Source of the DNA: RPQJ01 sp963698735
Lineage (GTDB): Bacteria; Pseudomonadota; Gammaproteobacteria; Steroidobacterales; Steroidobacteraceae
Reading direction: 5' to 3'
Length of the DNA stretch: 64,000 nucleotides
Assembly: GCA_963698735.1 (NCBI GenBank)
Contig: CAVOSA010000024.1
Span: 1 to 64,000 of the forward strand
Shown: piece by piece, positions 1 through 9,435 of the stretch
How positions within the stretch are numbered: the first letter of the stretch is position 1
Layout: every line of letters begins with the position of its first letter
Program-made: the position numbers and the translations under genes
Notes under the pieces: model-generated
Databases searched by the model: none
Told to the model about the DNA's origin: nothing
The model's input: only the letters and a program-made list of their open reading frames with translations

Positions 1-256
1 GGGTCGGCCAGACGACCTTGCGCAGCTCGACGCGCGAGCCCTGCACGAACTGCCACAGCTCGCGACCCTGCGCCGACTGCAGGGCAACGAAGATGCTCGC
101 CGCCACCGCGACGAGCACGACGAGCCAGCGCGCCGCGGCCGGATACTGGTCGAACACGTAGAAGGCGGCGACGCCTGCCACGAGGATCGCGATCGCCGCG
201 ACGAGCTTTGCTGTGTCCAGCGCGCTTGCGCCGCTGGTTTGTGCCTGTTCGGTCAT
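1..256 (-). CDS. secE: SecE preprotein translocase subunit (3' end beyond window)
   Basis: Inner-membrane subunit of the SecYEG translocon. The minus strand is open from an ATG at 256 to the window edge and gives 85 residues starting MTEQAQTSGA. Two hydrophobic segments (about residues 17-35 and 44-58) are followed by the cytoplasmic amphipathic region with the family motif ending ELRKVVWPT, where SecE contacts SecY. It lies downstream of tuf and tRNA-Trp on the same strand, the standard tuf-trpT-secE-nusG order of many gammaproteobacteria, so nusG is expected just beyond the left edge. The C-terminus is not visible. Confidence 0.93.
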   Translation of the reverse strand, partial: MTEQAQTSGASALDTAKLVAAIAILVAGVAAFYVFDQYPAAARWLVVLVAVAASIFVALQSAQGRELWQFVQGSRVELRKVVWPT

Positions 257-327
257 TCGCTCACGCCGGGTCCGACCCGTCCTTTCTGTTTCGCTGCCGC
301 ACGCGCTGCCGCTGTTCGCTCATCGAC

Positions 328-403
328 TGGCAGGCCAGGAGGGAATCGAACCCCCAACCTGCGGTTTTGGAGACCGCCGCTCTGCCAATTGAGCTACTGG
401 CCT
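328..403 (-). tRNA. trpT: tRNA-Trp (anticodon CCA)
   Basis: The reverse complement folds as a 76-nt tRNA. The acceptor stem starts AGGCCAG and ends CTGGCCT, the T-loop is GGTTCGATTCC-like, the anticodon loop is TCTCCAAAA with anticodon CCA, and the 3' CCA is encoded. It sits between tuf and secE, a usual place for this gene in gammaproteobacteria. Confidence 0.97.
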
Positions 404-526
404 GTGCTTCGCAAACGTCGCAGAAGGACTGAACGGACCCTCTCGGAAACTAGGGGCTGGGAACCGGGAGTCAGCCGGAACGGGGCGTCGCTTGCACGAC
501 AGGCCTCATCCGCTGGCCCCTGTCCC

Positions 527-1717
<1,191 letters not shown>

Positions 1718-1756
1718 GACCAATACCTCTAAAAAAAGCGTCTAACTCTGAATTAA

Positions 1757-1892
1757 GGGGTTAGGGGATAGGGGTTAGGGGATAGTCGGAGGAGTTCGGC
1801 GACAGCGGCTCGGGTGTCTCTCGTCGCCAACGGCGACTTCCGACTAAGCCCTGACCTCTATCCCCTTTTCCGTTGTCTATCCCCTAACCCCC
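1757..1892. repeat. Tandem 14-mer with inverted copies between tRNA-Thr and tuf
   Basis: Two back-to-back copies of GGGGTTAGGGGATA occupy 1757-1784. Similar sequence in inverse orientation (TATCCCC and TATCCCCTAACCCC) appears at about 1859-1892. Between them lies a smaller dyad, GTCGCC-AAC-GGCGAC. The block fills most of the 190-nt tRNA-Thr/tuf spacer, so the transcript could form a long imperfect hairpin upstream of the tuf ribosome-binding site. It does not look like coding sequence. Confidence 0.6.
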
Positions 1893-1913
1893 CGTTCCCT
1901 AGCCCCGCTTGTC

Positions 1914-1989
1914 TGGAGCCCACGACCGGAATCGAACCGGTGACCTCGTCCTTACCAAGGACGTGCTCTACCGACTGAGCTACGTGGGC
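1914..1989 (-). tRNA. thrT: tRNA-Thr (anticodon GGT)
   Basis: The reverse complement gives a 76-nt cloverleaf with acceptor arms GCCCACG and CGTGGGC, anticodon loop TTGGTAA and an encoded CCA. It corresponds to the thrT gene next to tufB in E. coli. Confidence 0.97.
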
Positions 1990-2024
1990 CGCCTCTTCAA
2001 AAACCCGTTCCTCGGCTCTCCGGT

Positions 2025-2098
<74 letters not shown>

Positions 2099-2151
2099 AG
2101 CGCTCGCCGGTTCCGGTGCGAAGACTTGCTCCTCTCCGCTACTCTCTGGTC

Positions 2152-2237
<86 letters not shown>

Positions 2238-2318
2238 GCGAACAGAGAGCCGCGTATTCTCGGGGGGCGAGGCGGTTGTGTCAATGCAGACGAGTGGGCA
2301 GTCCCACCGGAGGTCTCC

Positions 2319-3320
2319 TTGGAAACCCGCAAGCTCGGCCGGCAAGGCCTGGAAGTGTCCGCCCTGGGCCTCGGCTGCATGGGCATGAGCGCCTTCTACA
2401 AGACCGGCGCCGACCAGGCCGAGTGCGAAGCCACCCTGCTCGAGGCGGTCGATGCCGGGGTGACCCTGTTCGACACGGCCGAGGTCTACGGGCCCTTTAC
2501 CAACGAGGAACTGCTGGGAAAGGTCCTCGGCGGTGCCAGACGCGACAAGGTGGTGCTGGCAACCAAGTTCGGCTTCGACCTGACCCAGGCACCCGGCGGC
2601 GGCTGGGGGCTCGACAGCCGTCCGGACCACATCCGGGAAGTGGTCGAACAGTCGCTCCGACGCCTCAACACGGACCGGATCGACCTGCTCTACCAGCACC
2701 GGGTCGACCCGCAGGTGGCGATCGAGGACGTGGTTGGCGCCATGGCCGAGCTGGTGCGGGCCGGCAAGGTCCGCTACCTCGGGCTCTCGGAAGCCAGCGC
2801 AACGACGCTGCGCCGGGCCCACGCCGTGCACCCCATCAGTGCGCTCCAGTCGGAATATTCCCTCTGGGAACGAGGGGTTGAGCGCACCGTGCTGCCTGCC
2901 TGCCGCGAACTCGGCATCGGCCTGGTGCCCTATTCGCCGCTGGGACGGGGATTCCTGACGGGCCAGCGCACCCGGGCCACGGAGTTCCCGGAAGGGGATT
3001 ATCGCCGCCTGCACCCACGCTTCCAGGACGCCAACTTCGACGCCAACCTCCGGCTGCTTGAGAAACTCGAGGGCGTGGCGTCCCGGGCACGGGCGACTCC
3101 GGGGCAGGTGGCGCTGGCCTGGCTGCTGGCCCAGGGCCCGGACATCGTCCCCATTTTCGGCACCACGCGCCGTACCAGGCTGCGGGAGAACCTCGAGGCG
3201 GTCCGGGTCCAGCTGGCCTCGTGCGACCAGTTCCTGCTGGACCAGGTCTTCGCCCCGGGCAATGTCGCCGGGGAGCGGTACCTGCCGGCCGGCATGGCGA
3301 CCCTCGATCGCGATCCCTGA
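2319..3320 (+). CDS. Aldo/keto reductase
   Basis: NAD(P)H-dependent (beta/alpha)8-barrel oxidoreductase of 333 residues. The catalytic tetrad is visible as Asp52 and Tyr57 (in FDTAEVYGPF), Lys83 (ATKFGFD) and His127 (LLYQHRVDP). The C-terminal cofactor-binding region reads IVPIFGTTRRTRLREN. The start is a TTG at 2319, with GGAGG 5 nt upstream. It resembles the YakC/AKR13-type reductases of unspecified aldehyde substrates. No neighbour points to a pathway, since tRNA genes lie on one side and a terC remnant on the other. Family is confident, substrate unknown. Confidence 0.9.
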   Translation: METRKLGRQGLEVSALGLGCMGMSAFYKTGADQAECEATLLEAVDAGVTLFDTAEVYGPFTNEELLGKVLGGARRDKVVLATKFGFDLTQAPGGGWGLDSRPDHIREVVEQSLRRLNTDRIDLLYQHRVDPQVAIEDVVGAMAELVRAGKVRYLGLSEASATTLRRAHAVHPISALQSEYSLWERGVERTVLPACRELGIGLVPYSPLGRGFLTGQRTRATEFPEGDYRRLHPRFQDANFDANLRLLEKLEGVASRARATPGQVALAWLLAQGPDIVPIFGTTRRTRLRENLEAVRVQLASCDQFLLDQVFAPGNVAGERYLPAGMATLDRDP

Positions 3321-3369
3321 GTACCGCGCATCTAGCGAAGCAATTCGTACGAATCGTAATTCGTGTATC

Positions 3370-3750
3370 ATGAGTCCGCAGACCGGCCCGGTCGCGCTGG
3401 TGTTCATCGAGTTCTCGGACATCATCTTCGCGATCGACTCGGTGCCGGCGATCTTCGCGCTGACCAACGAGCCGCTGATCGTGTTCACGTCGAACATCTT
3501 CGCGATCCTGGGCCTGCGCGCGATGTACTTCCTGCTCGCGAGCGCGGTGCAGTACTTCAGCTACCTGAAGTACGGGCTGGGCGTGATCCTGGTGTTCGTC
3601 GGCCTGAAGATGGTCTGGCTCAACGCGGCCTTCGGCGGCAAGTTCCCGATCACCTGGTCGCTCGCGATCATCGGTGCGATCCTGGCCACCTCGATGCTGG
3701 TGTCCGTGGCGGCCCGCAAGCAAGGCGCCGACGCGGGCTCAGGGGCCTGA
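3370..3750 (+). pseudogene. 5'-truncated TerC/Alx-family membrane protein remnant
   Basis: The ORF from the ATG at 3370 encodes 126 residues that match only the C-terminal part of TerC/Alx integral membrane proteins. The segments IELTD-like VFIEFSDIIFAIDS, IVFTSNIFAILGLRAM and a LKYGLGVILVFVGLKM-like helix are recognisable. Members of this family are usually more than 300 residues, and the N-terminal half is not found upstream, where the aldo/keto reductase ends at 3320. It overlaps the 3' end of the convergent murI by 12 bp. Probably a leftover of a deletion or insertion event, though expression as a short protein cannot be ruled out. Confidence 0.75.
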
Positions 3751-4617
3751 CGCCGCCGGGGCGAAGGCCAGGTCGACGATCTCGACGTCGGCTGCGGCCA
3801 GCGGCCGGCCCAGGAACACGGCTCCGACGCGCGCAAAGCGTTCGGCGCCGTCGGTCGCGAGCAGCTTGACCGACCCGGCCGTGCGGTCCTGGCGCAGCAG
3901 CCCCCGCGCGTCGAGCACCGCCGCCAGCGCAGCCGCCGTCGTGGCGGCCGAATCGACGATCGCCACGCCGGGACCGAGCACTTTGCGCAACGCCGGGGCC
4001 AGCACCGGGAAGTGCGTGCAGCCGAGCACGAGCGTATCCGGATGGGAGTCATCCGCGCCCGCGACGAAGACTTCGTCCAGATAGCGGTGAATCACCCCTT
4101 CGACGATCGGGCCGTCCGTCCAGCCCTCCTCTGCCAGCGCCACGAACAGCGCGCAGGCCCGGGCGATCACGACCGCGTCCGGGCGCTGTCGCGCGATGGC
4201 CGCCTGGTATGCGCCGCCACGCACGGTGCTTTCCGTTGCCAGCACGGCAATGCGCCCCGCACGCGTGGCCTGGCAGGCGGCCGCGGCGCCGGGCTCGACG
4301 ACGCCGATGACCGGAACCGGGGCAAATTCGTGCGTGAGCGCGTCCAGGGCGACCGCCGACGCCGTGTTGCACGCGACGACCAGGCACTTCACCCCTCGCT
4401 CCTGCAACTGCCTGGCGGCCTGCAGGGAGTACTGGCGGATCGAGCCGGGGCTCTTGGTGCCGTACGGCAGGCGCGCAGTGTCGCCGAGATAGACGAAGTC
4501 TTCGCCGGGCAGCCGTGCGACGAGAGCACGCAGCACGGTCAGGCCGCCGACGCCCGAGTCGAAAACGCCGATCGGCGCGGACGAGGATGGCTGGATGCGG
4601 ACGGGTTCGGGTGGCAT
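3739..4617 (-). CDS. murI: Glutamate racemase
   Basis: Interconverts L- and D-glutamate to supply D-Glu for peptidoglycan. Features are the N-terminal GVFDSGVGGLTV motif (catalytic Asp/Ser), the first catalytic Cys at about residue 83 in VACNTASA, and the second in LGCTHFP. The reading frame runs back to 4671, but the ATG at 4617 (MPPEPVRIQP, 292 residues) gives a length closer to the family. An ATG at 4650 is the alternative, and neither has a strong Shine-Dalgarno. It is divergent from the PilZ gene and convergent with the terC remnant. In E. coli murI also lies near the rrnB-birA-tufB region. Confidence 0.93.
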   Translation of the reverse strand: MPPEPVRIQPSSSAPIGVFDSGVGGLTVLRALVARLPGEDFVYLGDTARLPYGTKSPGSIRQYSLQAARQLQERGVKCLVVACNTASAVALDALTHEFAPVPVIGVVEPGAAAACQATRAGRIAVLATESTVRGGAYQAAIARQRPDAVVIARACALFVALAEEGWTDGPIVEGVIHRYLDEVFVAGADDSHPDTLVLGCTHFPVLAPALRKVLGPGVAIVDSAATTAAALAAVLDARGLLRQDRTAGSVKLLATDGAERFARVGAVFLGRPLAAADVEIVDLAFAPAASGP

Positions 4618-4770
4618 TGTTGGGGGCAGGATGCGGACGGCGCGCAGCATACCTGACGGCCCAGTGGACATAACGCCGCGGCGACTGCATGGGGCCCTTC
4701 ACTCCGGGCGCGCGGCGTGCATAATGGCGCGGCAACAGCCCATTAAATCGATAACGAGAAGAGCTGAGCC

Positions 4771-5043
4771 GTGGAGAGAAGACTGACGACGCGCCACCGT
4801 GCGCGCACCACCGTTTACGTGCTGCTGCCCGGGCGCCGTCATCGCCTGTGCCGCGCGCGTAACCTGAGCGCCACCGGCGTGTTCGTCGAAACCGGCGACA
4901 TGGGGTTGCGCAAGGGCCAGACCGTCGACCTCGCCTTCGCCATCAGCCTCGGCACCGTGACCAAGCTGCATCGACGCACCGCCGTCGTCGCCCACGTGTC
5001 GCGCGGCGGCACGGGCCTCATGATGCAGAACCACGGCAGCTGA
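4771..5043 (+). CDS. Small single-domain PilZ protein
   Basis: 90-residue protein consisting of a PilZ domain and little else. Both c-di-GMP contact motifs are present: RHRAR (residues 8-12, RxxxR type) and NLSATG (residues 31-36, [DN]xSxxG). It is therefore likely a functional c-di-GMP receptor, not a degenerate PilZ. The GTG start at 4771 is preceded by an AGAAGAG-like site. It is transcribed away from murI and stands alone before the ATPase operon. The output it controls cannot be read from context. Confidence 0.85.
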   Translation: MERRLTTRHRARTTVYVLLPGRRHRLCRARNLSATGVFVETGDMGLRKGQTVDLAFAISLGTVTKLHRRTAVVAHVSRGGTGLMMQNHGS

Positions 5044-5214
5044 ACCGCCCCGCCGGCCGCTGCCTGCGCGGCCGCTACGCAACTCGCGGTTCCGGTAAGC
5101 ACTACTCCCGATTCGTCGCGCCCGTGCCCGGCCTAATGTCGGGTCAAGGACCTGTATCGCTCGGCCGAGCGTGAGGCTCTCCCTCGCTGCCGCCACGATG
5201 CACCCCTTGCGTCG

Positions 5215-5547
5215 ATGCCAGCACCCATACCAGACCGGACCGTTGCCGACGCGATCGATCGCGTGCTCGAGGCCGAGCATGCCGCGGCACTGGCCATCCT
5301 GGCGGCGGAAGCCGCCGCCCAGTCGGCCATCGACGCCGCGCGCGAAACGCGCCGGGGAATTCTCGAGACCGCGCGACGGCGCGTGATGCGACTGCACGAG
5401 AGTTCCCAGGCGCGCCTCGCGGGGCAGCTGGAACGGCTGGAATCGGCAGCCTCGGCAGAAACACTCGACGCCTCGGGGCTGCGCGCGGTCGCGGCCGCGG
5501 TGCTCGGCGCGGTGGCCGAGCGACTGACGACGGACGAGTCCGCGTGA
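5215..5547 (+). CDS. V/A-type ATPase peripheral-stalk-like subunit (G/H type)
   Basis: First gene of the ATPase operon, 110 residues, rich in Ala, Glu and Arg and strongly helical (residues about 15-85), as expected for the coiled-coil stalk subunit that pairs with subunit E. The assignment rests on composition, length and position, not on a diagnostic motif. The stop overlaps the GTG start of the next gene (GTGA), so translation is probably coupled. An in-frame TTG at 5209 is another possible start. Confidence 0.65.
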   Translation: MPAPIPDRTVADAIDRVLEAEHAAALAILAAEAAAQSAIDAARETRRGILETARRRVMRLHESSQARLAGQLERLESAASAETLDASGLRAVAAAVLGAVAERLTTDESA

Positions 5548-6311
5548 ACCTCGGCCGCGGCAGTTTCGCGTATTCGCAGGCGCGACTGCAGGCAAGGCTT
5601 GGCCAAACGCCCGATCCGGCCGACCTGCAGCGCGCGCACTCCGCACGCGACCTCGCGAGTTTCCTCGCGGCCGTGCGCACGACGTCGCAGCGGCGCTATG
5701 CGGCCCGCCTGGCGCCCGCGATGGATCCGCACGAACTCGAACGTCACCTGCGGCACGAGTGGTCGGCGCTCGTCGAGGAAGTGACGCGTTGGCAACCTGC
5801 GCCGTGGCAGGCCGCGCTGCGCTGGTTGCGCTGGCTGCCCTATCTGCCGGCGCTGCAGAAACTGGTGCGAGGCGGCCGGCCTCCGGCGTGGACCCGGGCC
5901 GATCCGGTCCTGGGACGCATCGTCGCCACCGACCCCACGTTGCGCGGGGCAGCGCTCGACGACACGCCACTGCAGCCGTTGCGCCCTGCGCTGGATGCGG
6001 AAGGCGACCTCACGGCGGCGTGGCTCGAGCACTGGCGCACGCTGTGGCCGGACCGGGGTGACGCCACCCAGGGGCTCGAGTCCATCACGCATCACGTCGC
6101 GATGCTGGACGCAGCGTTACGCCAGGCGCCGCCCGGCGGCGACAGCCGGGAACTGCAGCGAGGCCTGGCGCGACGACTGCTGCGCATCTTCCGGCGCAAT
6201 CCGCTCTCGCCCGCGGCGGCGGCGGCGTACCTCGGGCTCGAAGCGCTCGGCCTGCTCGACCTGCGCGGCGGCGTCATGCGGCGCGCCGTCGTCCTGCCGG
6301 GGCCCGCATGA
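5544..6311 (+). CDS. V/A-type ATPase subunit C-like protein
   Basis: 255-residue, mostly helical soluble protein between the stalk-like gene and subunit I. In archaeal and bacterial V/A-ATPases subunit C (funnel, homologous to eukaryotic d) couples the central stalk to the K ring. Sequence conservation in this family is low, so the call relies on size (family about 320-380 residues, so this one is short), the absence of membrane segments, an N-terminal AYSQARLQARLG helix typical of C subunits, and operon position. GTG start at 5544; the 3' end overlaps subunit I by ATGA. Confidence 0.65.
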   Translation: MNLGRGSFAYSQARLQARLGQTPDPADLQRAHSARDLASFLAAVRTTSQRRYAARLAPAMDPHELERHLRHEWSALVEEVTRWQPAPWQAALRWLRWLPYLPALQKLVRGGRPPAWTRADPVLGRIVATDPTLRGAALDDTPLQPLRPALDAEGDLTAAWLEHWRTLWPDRGDATQGLESITHHVAMLDAALRQAPPGGDSRELQRGLARRLLRIFRRNPLSPAAAAAYLGLEALGLLDLRGGVMRRAVVLPGPA

Positions 6312-8143
6312 TCCTGCGACCCTCCACCGCGCGCTGGTTCGAACTCCTCACCTCGCGCGAGGAACTCGGTGCCACGCTCGATTGCCTCGCACAGACGAGA
6401 TCGGTGCAGCTGCAGGCCTACAGTCAGTCGGAATCGCGGCTGCCGCTCGGTGACCTGCGCCGCGTGCTCGACGAGTTCGAAACACTGGCGCGCCGCTTCC
6501 GTCCATGGTGGCCGCCCGCGACGCAGTGCAAGGTCGATGCGGAGCACGCGCTGATCGATGCGCCACAGGCAGCGCTCGACAGCTTGCGTGCCTGGGCCAG
6601 CGTCGCCGAACCGGTCGTTGCCGAACTCGAGGCGCTCGCGCTCGAACGGGCAGAGATCGAAGCGCTCGACCGGCTGTGCACGGCTGCGGGTGAGGCGCTG
6701 CCGCGGCTGGATCGCATGGCAGCGGCTGGCCCGGTGCTCGCCGGCCGCGTGTACGTGCTGCCGCCCGGCACGCAGGCGCTGTCGCTGCCGCCGGCGCTGA
6801 TCCACCAGTACTGGACGCCGGAGCCAGGGCGCGAGGCGTACCTGCTGGCCATCGGTCCAGGCGAGGACATGGCCGAACTCGACGCCGCGATGGCCGCACG
6901 CAAGGTGCATTGCATCGCACTGCCACGGGACCTGCCCGCAGACCCCGGCCAGCTGCAGGCAACGATGCAGCAACGGCGCGCCAGGCTCGACGAGCGCGAA
7001 ACCGCGGCCCGCACGGCGCTGGCGCGTTTCGATGCCGCGCACGGACTGCCGGCGGCGCTCGGCGAACTCGCGCTGGCAGCCTGGGTCGTCACGCACGTGC
7101 CGGAGTTGCCGGTCACCGAGCACTTCGCGTGGATCACGGGCTGGTGCGCGGATCGCGACGACGGCGGCCTGACGGCCGCGCTCGACAAGCAGGGACTGCA
7201 TTACCTGCTGCGGATGACGCAGGCTCCGGAAGGCGCCGTCGCGCCCTCCGTGCTGCACAACCCGCGCTGGGCGCGCCCGTTCGAGACCGTGACCGGGATG
7301 ATGGGAGTGCCCGCCGCGGGCGACGCCGATCCGAGCCTGCTCGTCGCGATCCTCGCGCCGCTGATGTTCGGCTACATGTTCGGCGACGTCGCGCAGGGCG
7401 CGATCGTGGCCCTCGCGGGATACTTCCTCGGCAAGCGCATGCCAGCGTTGCGACTGCTGTTGCCGGGCGGGCTCGTCGCGATCGTCTTTGGCTTCGCGTT
7501 CGGCAGCGTGTTCGCGCGCGAGGACGTCGTGCCGGCCTTCTGGCTGCATCCGCTCGCGCAACCGCTGCCGGTACTCGCGGTAGCGCTGGGCTTCGGCGTC
7601 TTCACGATCTGCGTCGGCCTCGCGCTCGATGCGCTGCAGAACTTCTGGCGCGGGCAGTTGCGGCACTGGCTGCTCTGCGATGCGGGGTTGCTCGTGGCGT
7701 ACGCGGGAATCGTCGGCGCGGCCATCGATCTGCGCGCGCTGTGGGCGCTGCCCGTCGGCATTGCCTGGTCGCTGGCAGGCTCGGCAGTCGCGAACCCGGC
7801 GGGGCGCACGCTCGCCGTCGGCAAGGCGGCCGGGGAAAGCCTCGAACACCTGCTGCAACTCGGCGTCAACACCATCTCGTTCGTGCGCGTGGGTGCTTTC
7901 GCACTGGCGCACGCGGGCCTGTGCTCCGCGATCGTCGGCATGGCCGAAGCCGCGGGGCCGGGCTACTGGCCCATCCTGATCCTCGGCAACGCCGCGATCA
8001 TCGCGCTCGAAGGACTCGTCGTCAGCATCCAGACGACGCGCCTCGTGCTGTTCGAATTCTTCATCCGCTTCCTGACGGCGCGCGGCCGACCGTTCGAGCC
8101 GCTGACGCCGCCGCCGGCATCGTTCCCCGGAGGAACGCCATGA
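6308..8143 (+). CDS. V/A-type ATPase subunit I (a-subunit)
   Basis: Membrane stator that carries the ion half-channels. It is 611 residues. A soluble N-terminal half of about 330 residues with coiled-coil stretches precedes a membrane half with about seven or eight hydrophobic segments, starting at APLMFGYMFGDVAQGA, a signature of the NtpI/AtpI family (MFGxMFGDxGxG). The start overlaps the upstream stop (ATGA) and the stop overlaps the subunit K start in the same way. Confidence 0.92.
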   Translation: MILRPSTARWFELLTSREELGATLDCLAQTRSVQLQAYSQSESRLPLGDLRRVLDEFETLARRFRPWWPPATQCKVDAEHALIDAPQAALDSLRAWASVAEPVVAELEALALERAEIEALDRLCTAAGEALPRLDRMAAAGPVLAGRVYVLPPGTQALSLPPALIHQYWTPEPGREAYLLAIGPGEDMAELDAAMAARKVHCIALPRDLPADPGQLQATMQQRRARLDERETAARTALARFDAAHGLPAALGELALAAWVVTHVPELPVTEHFAWITGWCADRDDGGLTAALDKQGLHYLLRMTQAPEGAVAPSVLHNPRWARPFETVTGMMGVPAAGDADPSLLVAILAPLMFGYMFGDVAQGAIVALAGYFLGKRMPALRLLLPGGLVAIVFGFAFGSVFAREDVVPAFWLHPLAQPLPVLAVALGFGVFTICVGLALDALQNFWRGQLRHWLLCDAGLLVAYAGIVGAAIDLRALWALPVGIAWSLAGSAVANPAGRTLAVGKAAGESLEHLLQLGVNTISFVRVGAFALAHAGLCSAIVGMAEAAGPGYWPILILGNAAIIALEGLVVSIQTTRLVLFEFFIRFLTARGRPFEPLTPPPASFPGGTP

Positions 8144-8490
8144 AACTCCCCACGCGCTGGATTCTCGCCCTGGTTACGCTGACGACGGTGACCGTCGTGG
8201 TGGCCACGTTCTCGCTGCTCACAGCCTGGCCCGCGCTCGCGGCAGAAGCGGCTGCAGTGCCCGCCGATCCTGACGTGCTGCGCTGGGGTTTCGCGTCCGC
8301 TGCGCTGGCCGCGGGGCTCGCCGCGCTCGGGGCCGGTTACGCCGTCGCGCAGGTCGGCACCGCAGCGCTCGGCGCGCTCGCGGAAAAGCCCGACCTGTTC
8401 GGTCGCGTGCTGGTGATCGTCGGTCTCGCCGAAGGCATCGCGATCTACGGCCTGATCGTCTCGATCCTGATCCTGAATCGACTCGGCTGA
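8140..8490 (+). CDS. V/A-type ATPase subunit K (c-ring proteolipid)
   Basis: 116 residues. An N-terminal hydrophobic leader (about 8-35, possibly cleaved after ALAAEA) precedes one two-helix hairpin, so this is a single-hairpin K subunit, not the doubled form. The ion-binding carboxylate is Glu98 in GLAEGIAIYG. Gln71 and Thr74 in the first helix (AVAQVGTAALG) could supply extra ligands of the kind seen in sodium-dependent rotors, which is inference only. The loop AEKPDLFG is typical. ATG at 8140 with GGAGG 7 nt upstream. Confidence 0.92.
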   Translation: MKLPTRWILALVTLTTVTVVVATFSLLTAWPALAAEAAAVPADPDVLRWGFASAALAAGLAALGAGYAVAQVGTAALGALAEKPDLFGRVLVIVGLAEGIAIYGLIVSILILNRLG

Positions 8491-8491
8491 G

Positions 8492-8791
8492 ATGGCCCGC
8501 ATCGTCTACATCGGTGACGAGGCGACGGCGGCGGGCTTCCGTCTTGCCGGCGTCGACACCCGCGTTGCCGCACCGGGCGATGCTGCGGAAACGCTGCGCC
8601 GGGCTCTGGGCGAGGGCAGCGAGTGCGTGCTGTTCGACGGCAAGCTGGTCGAGTTCGTGCCGCCTGCCGAACTCGCCGACGCGCTCATGGCGGGCTCGCC
8701 GCTGTTCACCGTCATCCCGGACGTGCGCGGGCGCGGCGTCCCTCCCGACCTCGCCGCGACGGTGCGCAATGCACTGGGGATCGAAGCATGA
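8492..8791 (+). CDS. V/A-type ATPase subunit F
   Basis: 99-residue central-rotor subunit with a Rossmann-like fold: MARIVYIGDEATAAGFRLAG at the N-terminus matches the family, and the TVIPDVRGRGVP segment lies near the C-terminus. Subunit F sits with D in the rotor and is thought to modulate activity. ATG one base after the K stop; the 3' end overlaps subunit E by ATGA. Confidence 0.88.
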   Translation: MARIVYIGDEATAAGFRLAGVDTRVAAPGDAAETLRRALGEGSECVLFDGKLVEFVPPAELADALMAGSPLFTVIPDVRGRGVPPDLAATVRNALGIEA

Positions 8792-9435
8792 GCGCAGTCG
8801 AAAGCGTGCTTGAAGCCCAGACCACCGCGTTGCTGCGGCGGCTGGCCCGCGAGCAGGAAACGCGTACTCGCCGCATCCGCGACGAGGCCGAAGCGCAGGC
8901 GGCAGACGTCGTGCGCCGGGCCCGCAGCGAAGCTCGCAGCCGGGTCAGGCAGGCCGTGCTCGAGACGCGCCGCGCGGACGAGACGACGCTCGCCAGGCGT
9001 CGTGCTGCGCTCGACACGCAGGCACGCCGCAGCCAGCAGGCGATCCTGCGGGAACTGCTGGATCGTGCCTGGCAGGCATTGCCGGACGCGCTGCTGTCAC
9101 GCTGGCAGGACCAGGGCAGTCGCAAGCGCTGGTGCGCGGCGGCCTGCGCGGCCGCGCGGCGCAGCCTGCGGCACATGGACCGGCTGCAGGTCGAACTCGA
9201 TCCGCAGTGGGTGCCGGAACTCGGGGCAGCGCTGGTGCAAAGCTTCACCGGCGACTCGACAGTGAACGTCGTCGCGATCGACGCGCTCGGTGCGGGCCTG
9301 CGGATTCGCGCGGGCGATGCCTGCCTCGACGCGACCGTCGCGGGACTGCTGGCCGCGCGGGAGCGGATCGCTGCAGAACTGCTGGCGGAGTTCGAGCGCC
9401 AGGGGGCCGCGCGCCGGGCGGAGCACCAGCCATGA
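8788..9435 (+). CDS. V/A-type ATPase subunit E
   Basis: 215-residue peripheral stalk subunit. The N-terminal 110 residues are a charged Arg/Glu/Ala-rich helix with QTTALLRRLAREQETRTRRI near the start. A globular C-terminal domain follows that binds the top of the A/B hexamer. Overlaps subunit F upstream and subunit A downstream by ATGA. In Enterococcus-type operons E usually precedes C and F, so its place after F here is unusual. Confidence 0.82.
   Translation: MSAVESVLEAQTTALLRRLAREQETRTRRIRDEAEAQAADVVRRARSEARSRVRQAVLETRRADETTLARRRAALDTQARRSQQAILRELLDRAWQALPDALLSRWQDQGSRKRWCAAACAAARRSLRHMDRLQVELDPQWVPELGAALVQSFTGDSTVNVVAIDALGAGLRIRAGDACLDATVAGLLAARERIAAELLAEFERQGAARRAEHQP

Noticed and set aside
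2238..2318. A possible attachment-site copy of the tRNA-Thr(UGU) 3' end at the far side of the inserted segment
   Set aside because: I compared the 3' end of the tRNA at 36304 with 2238-2318 by eye and saw no repeated stretch. No integrase or transposase gene was found in the window either.
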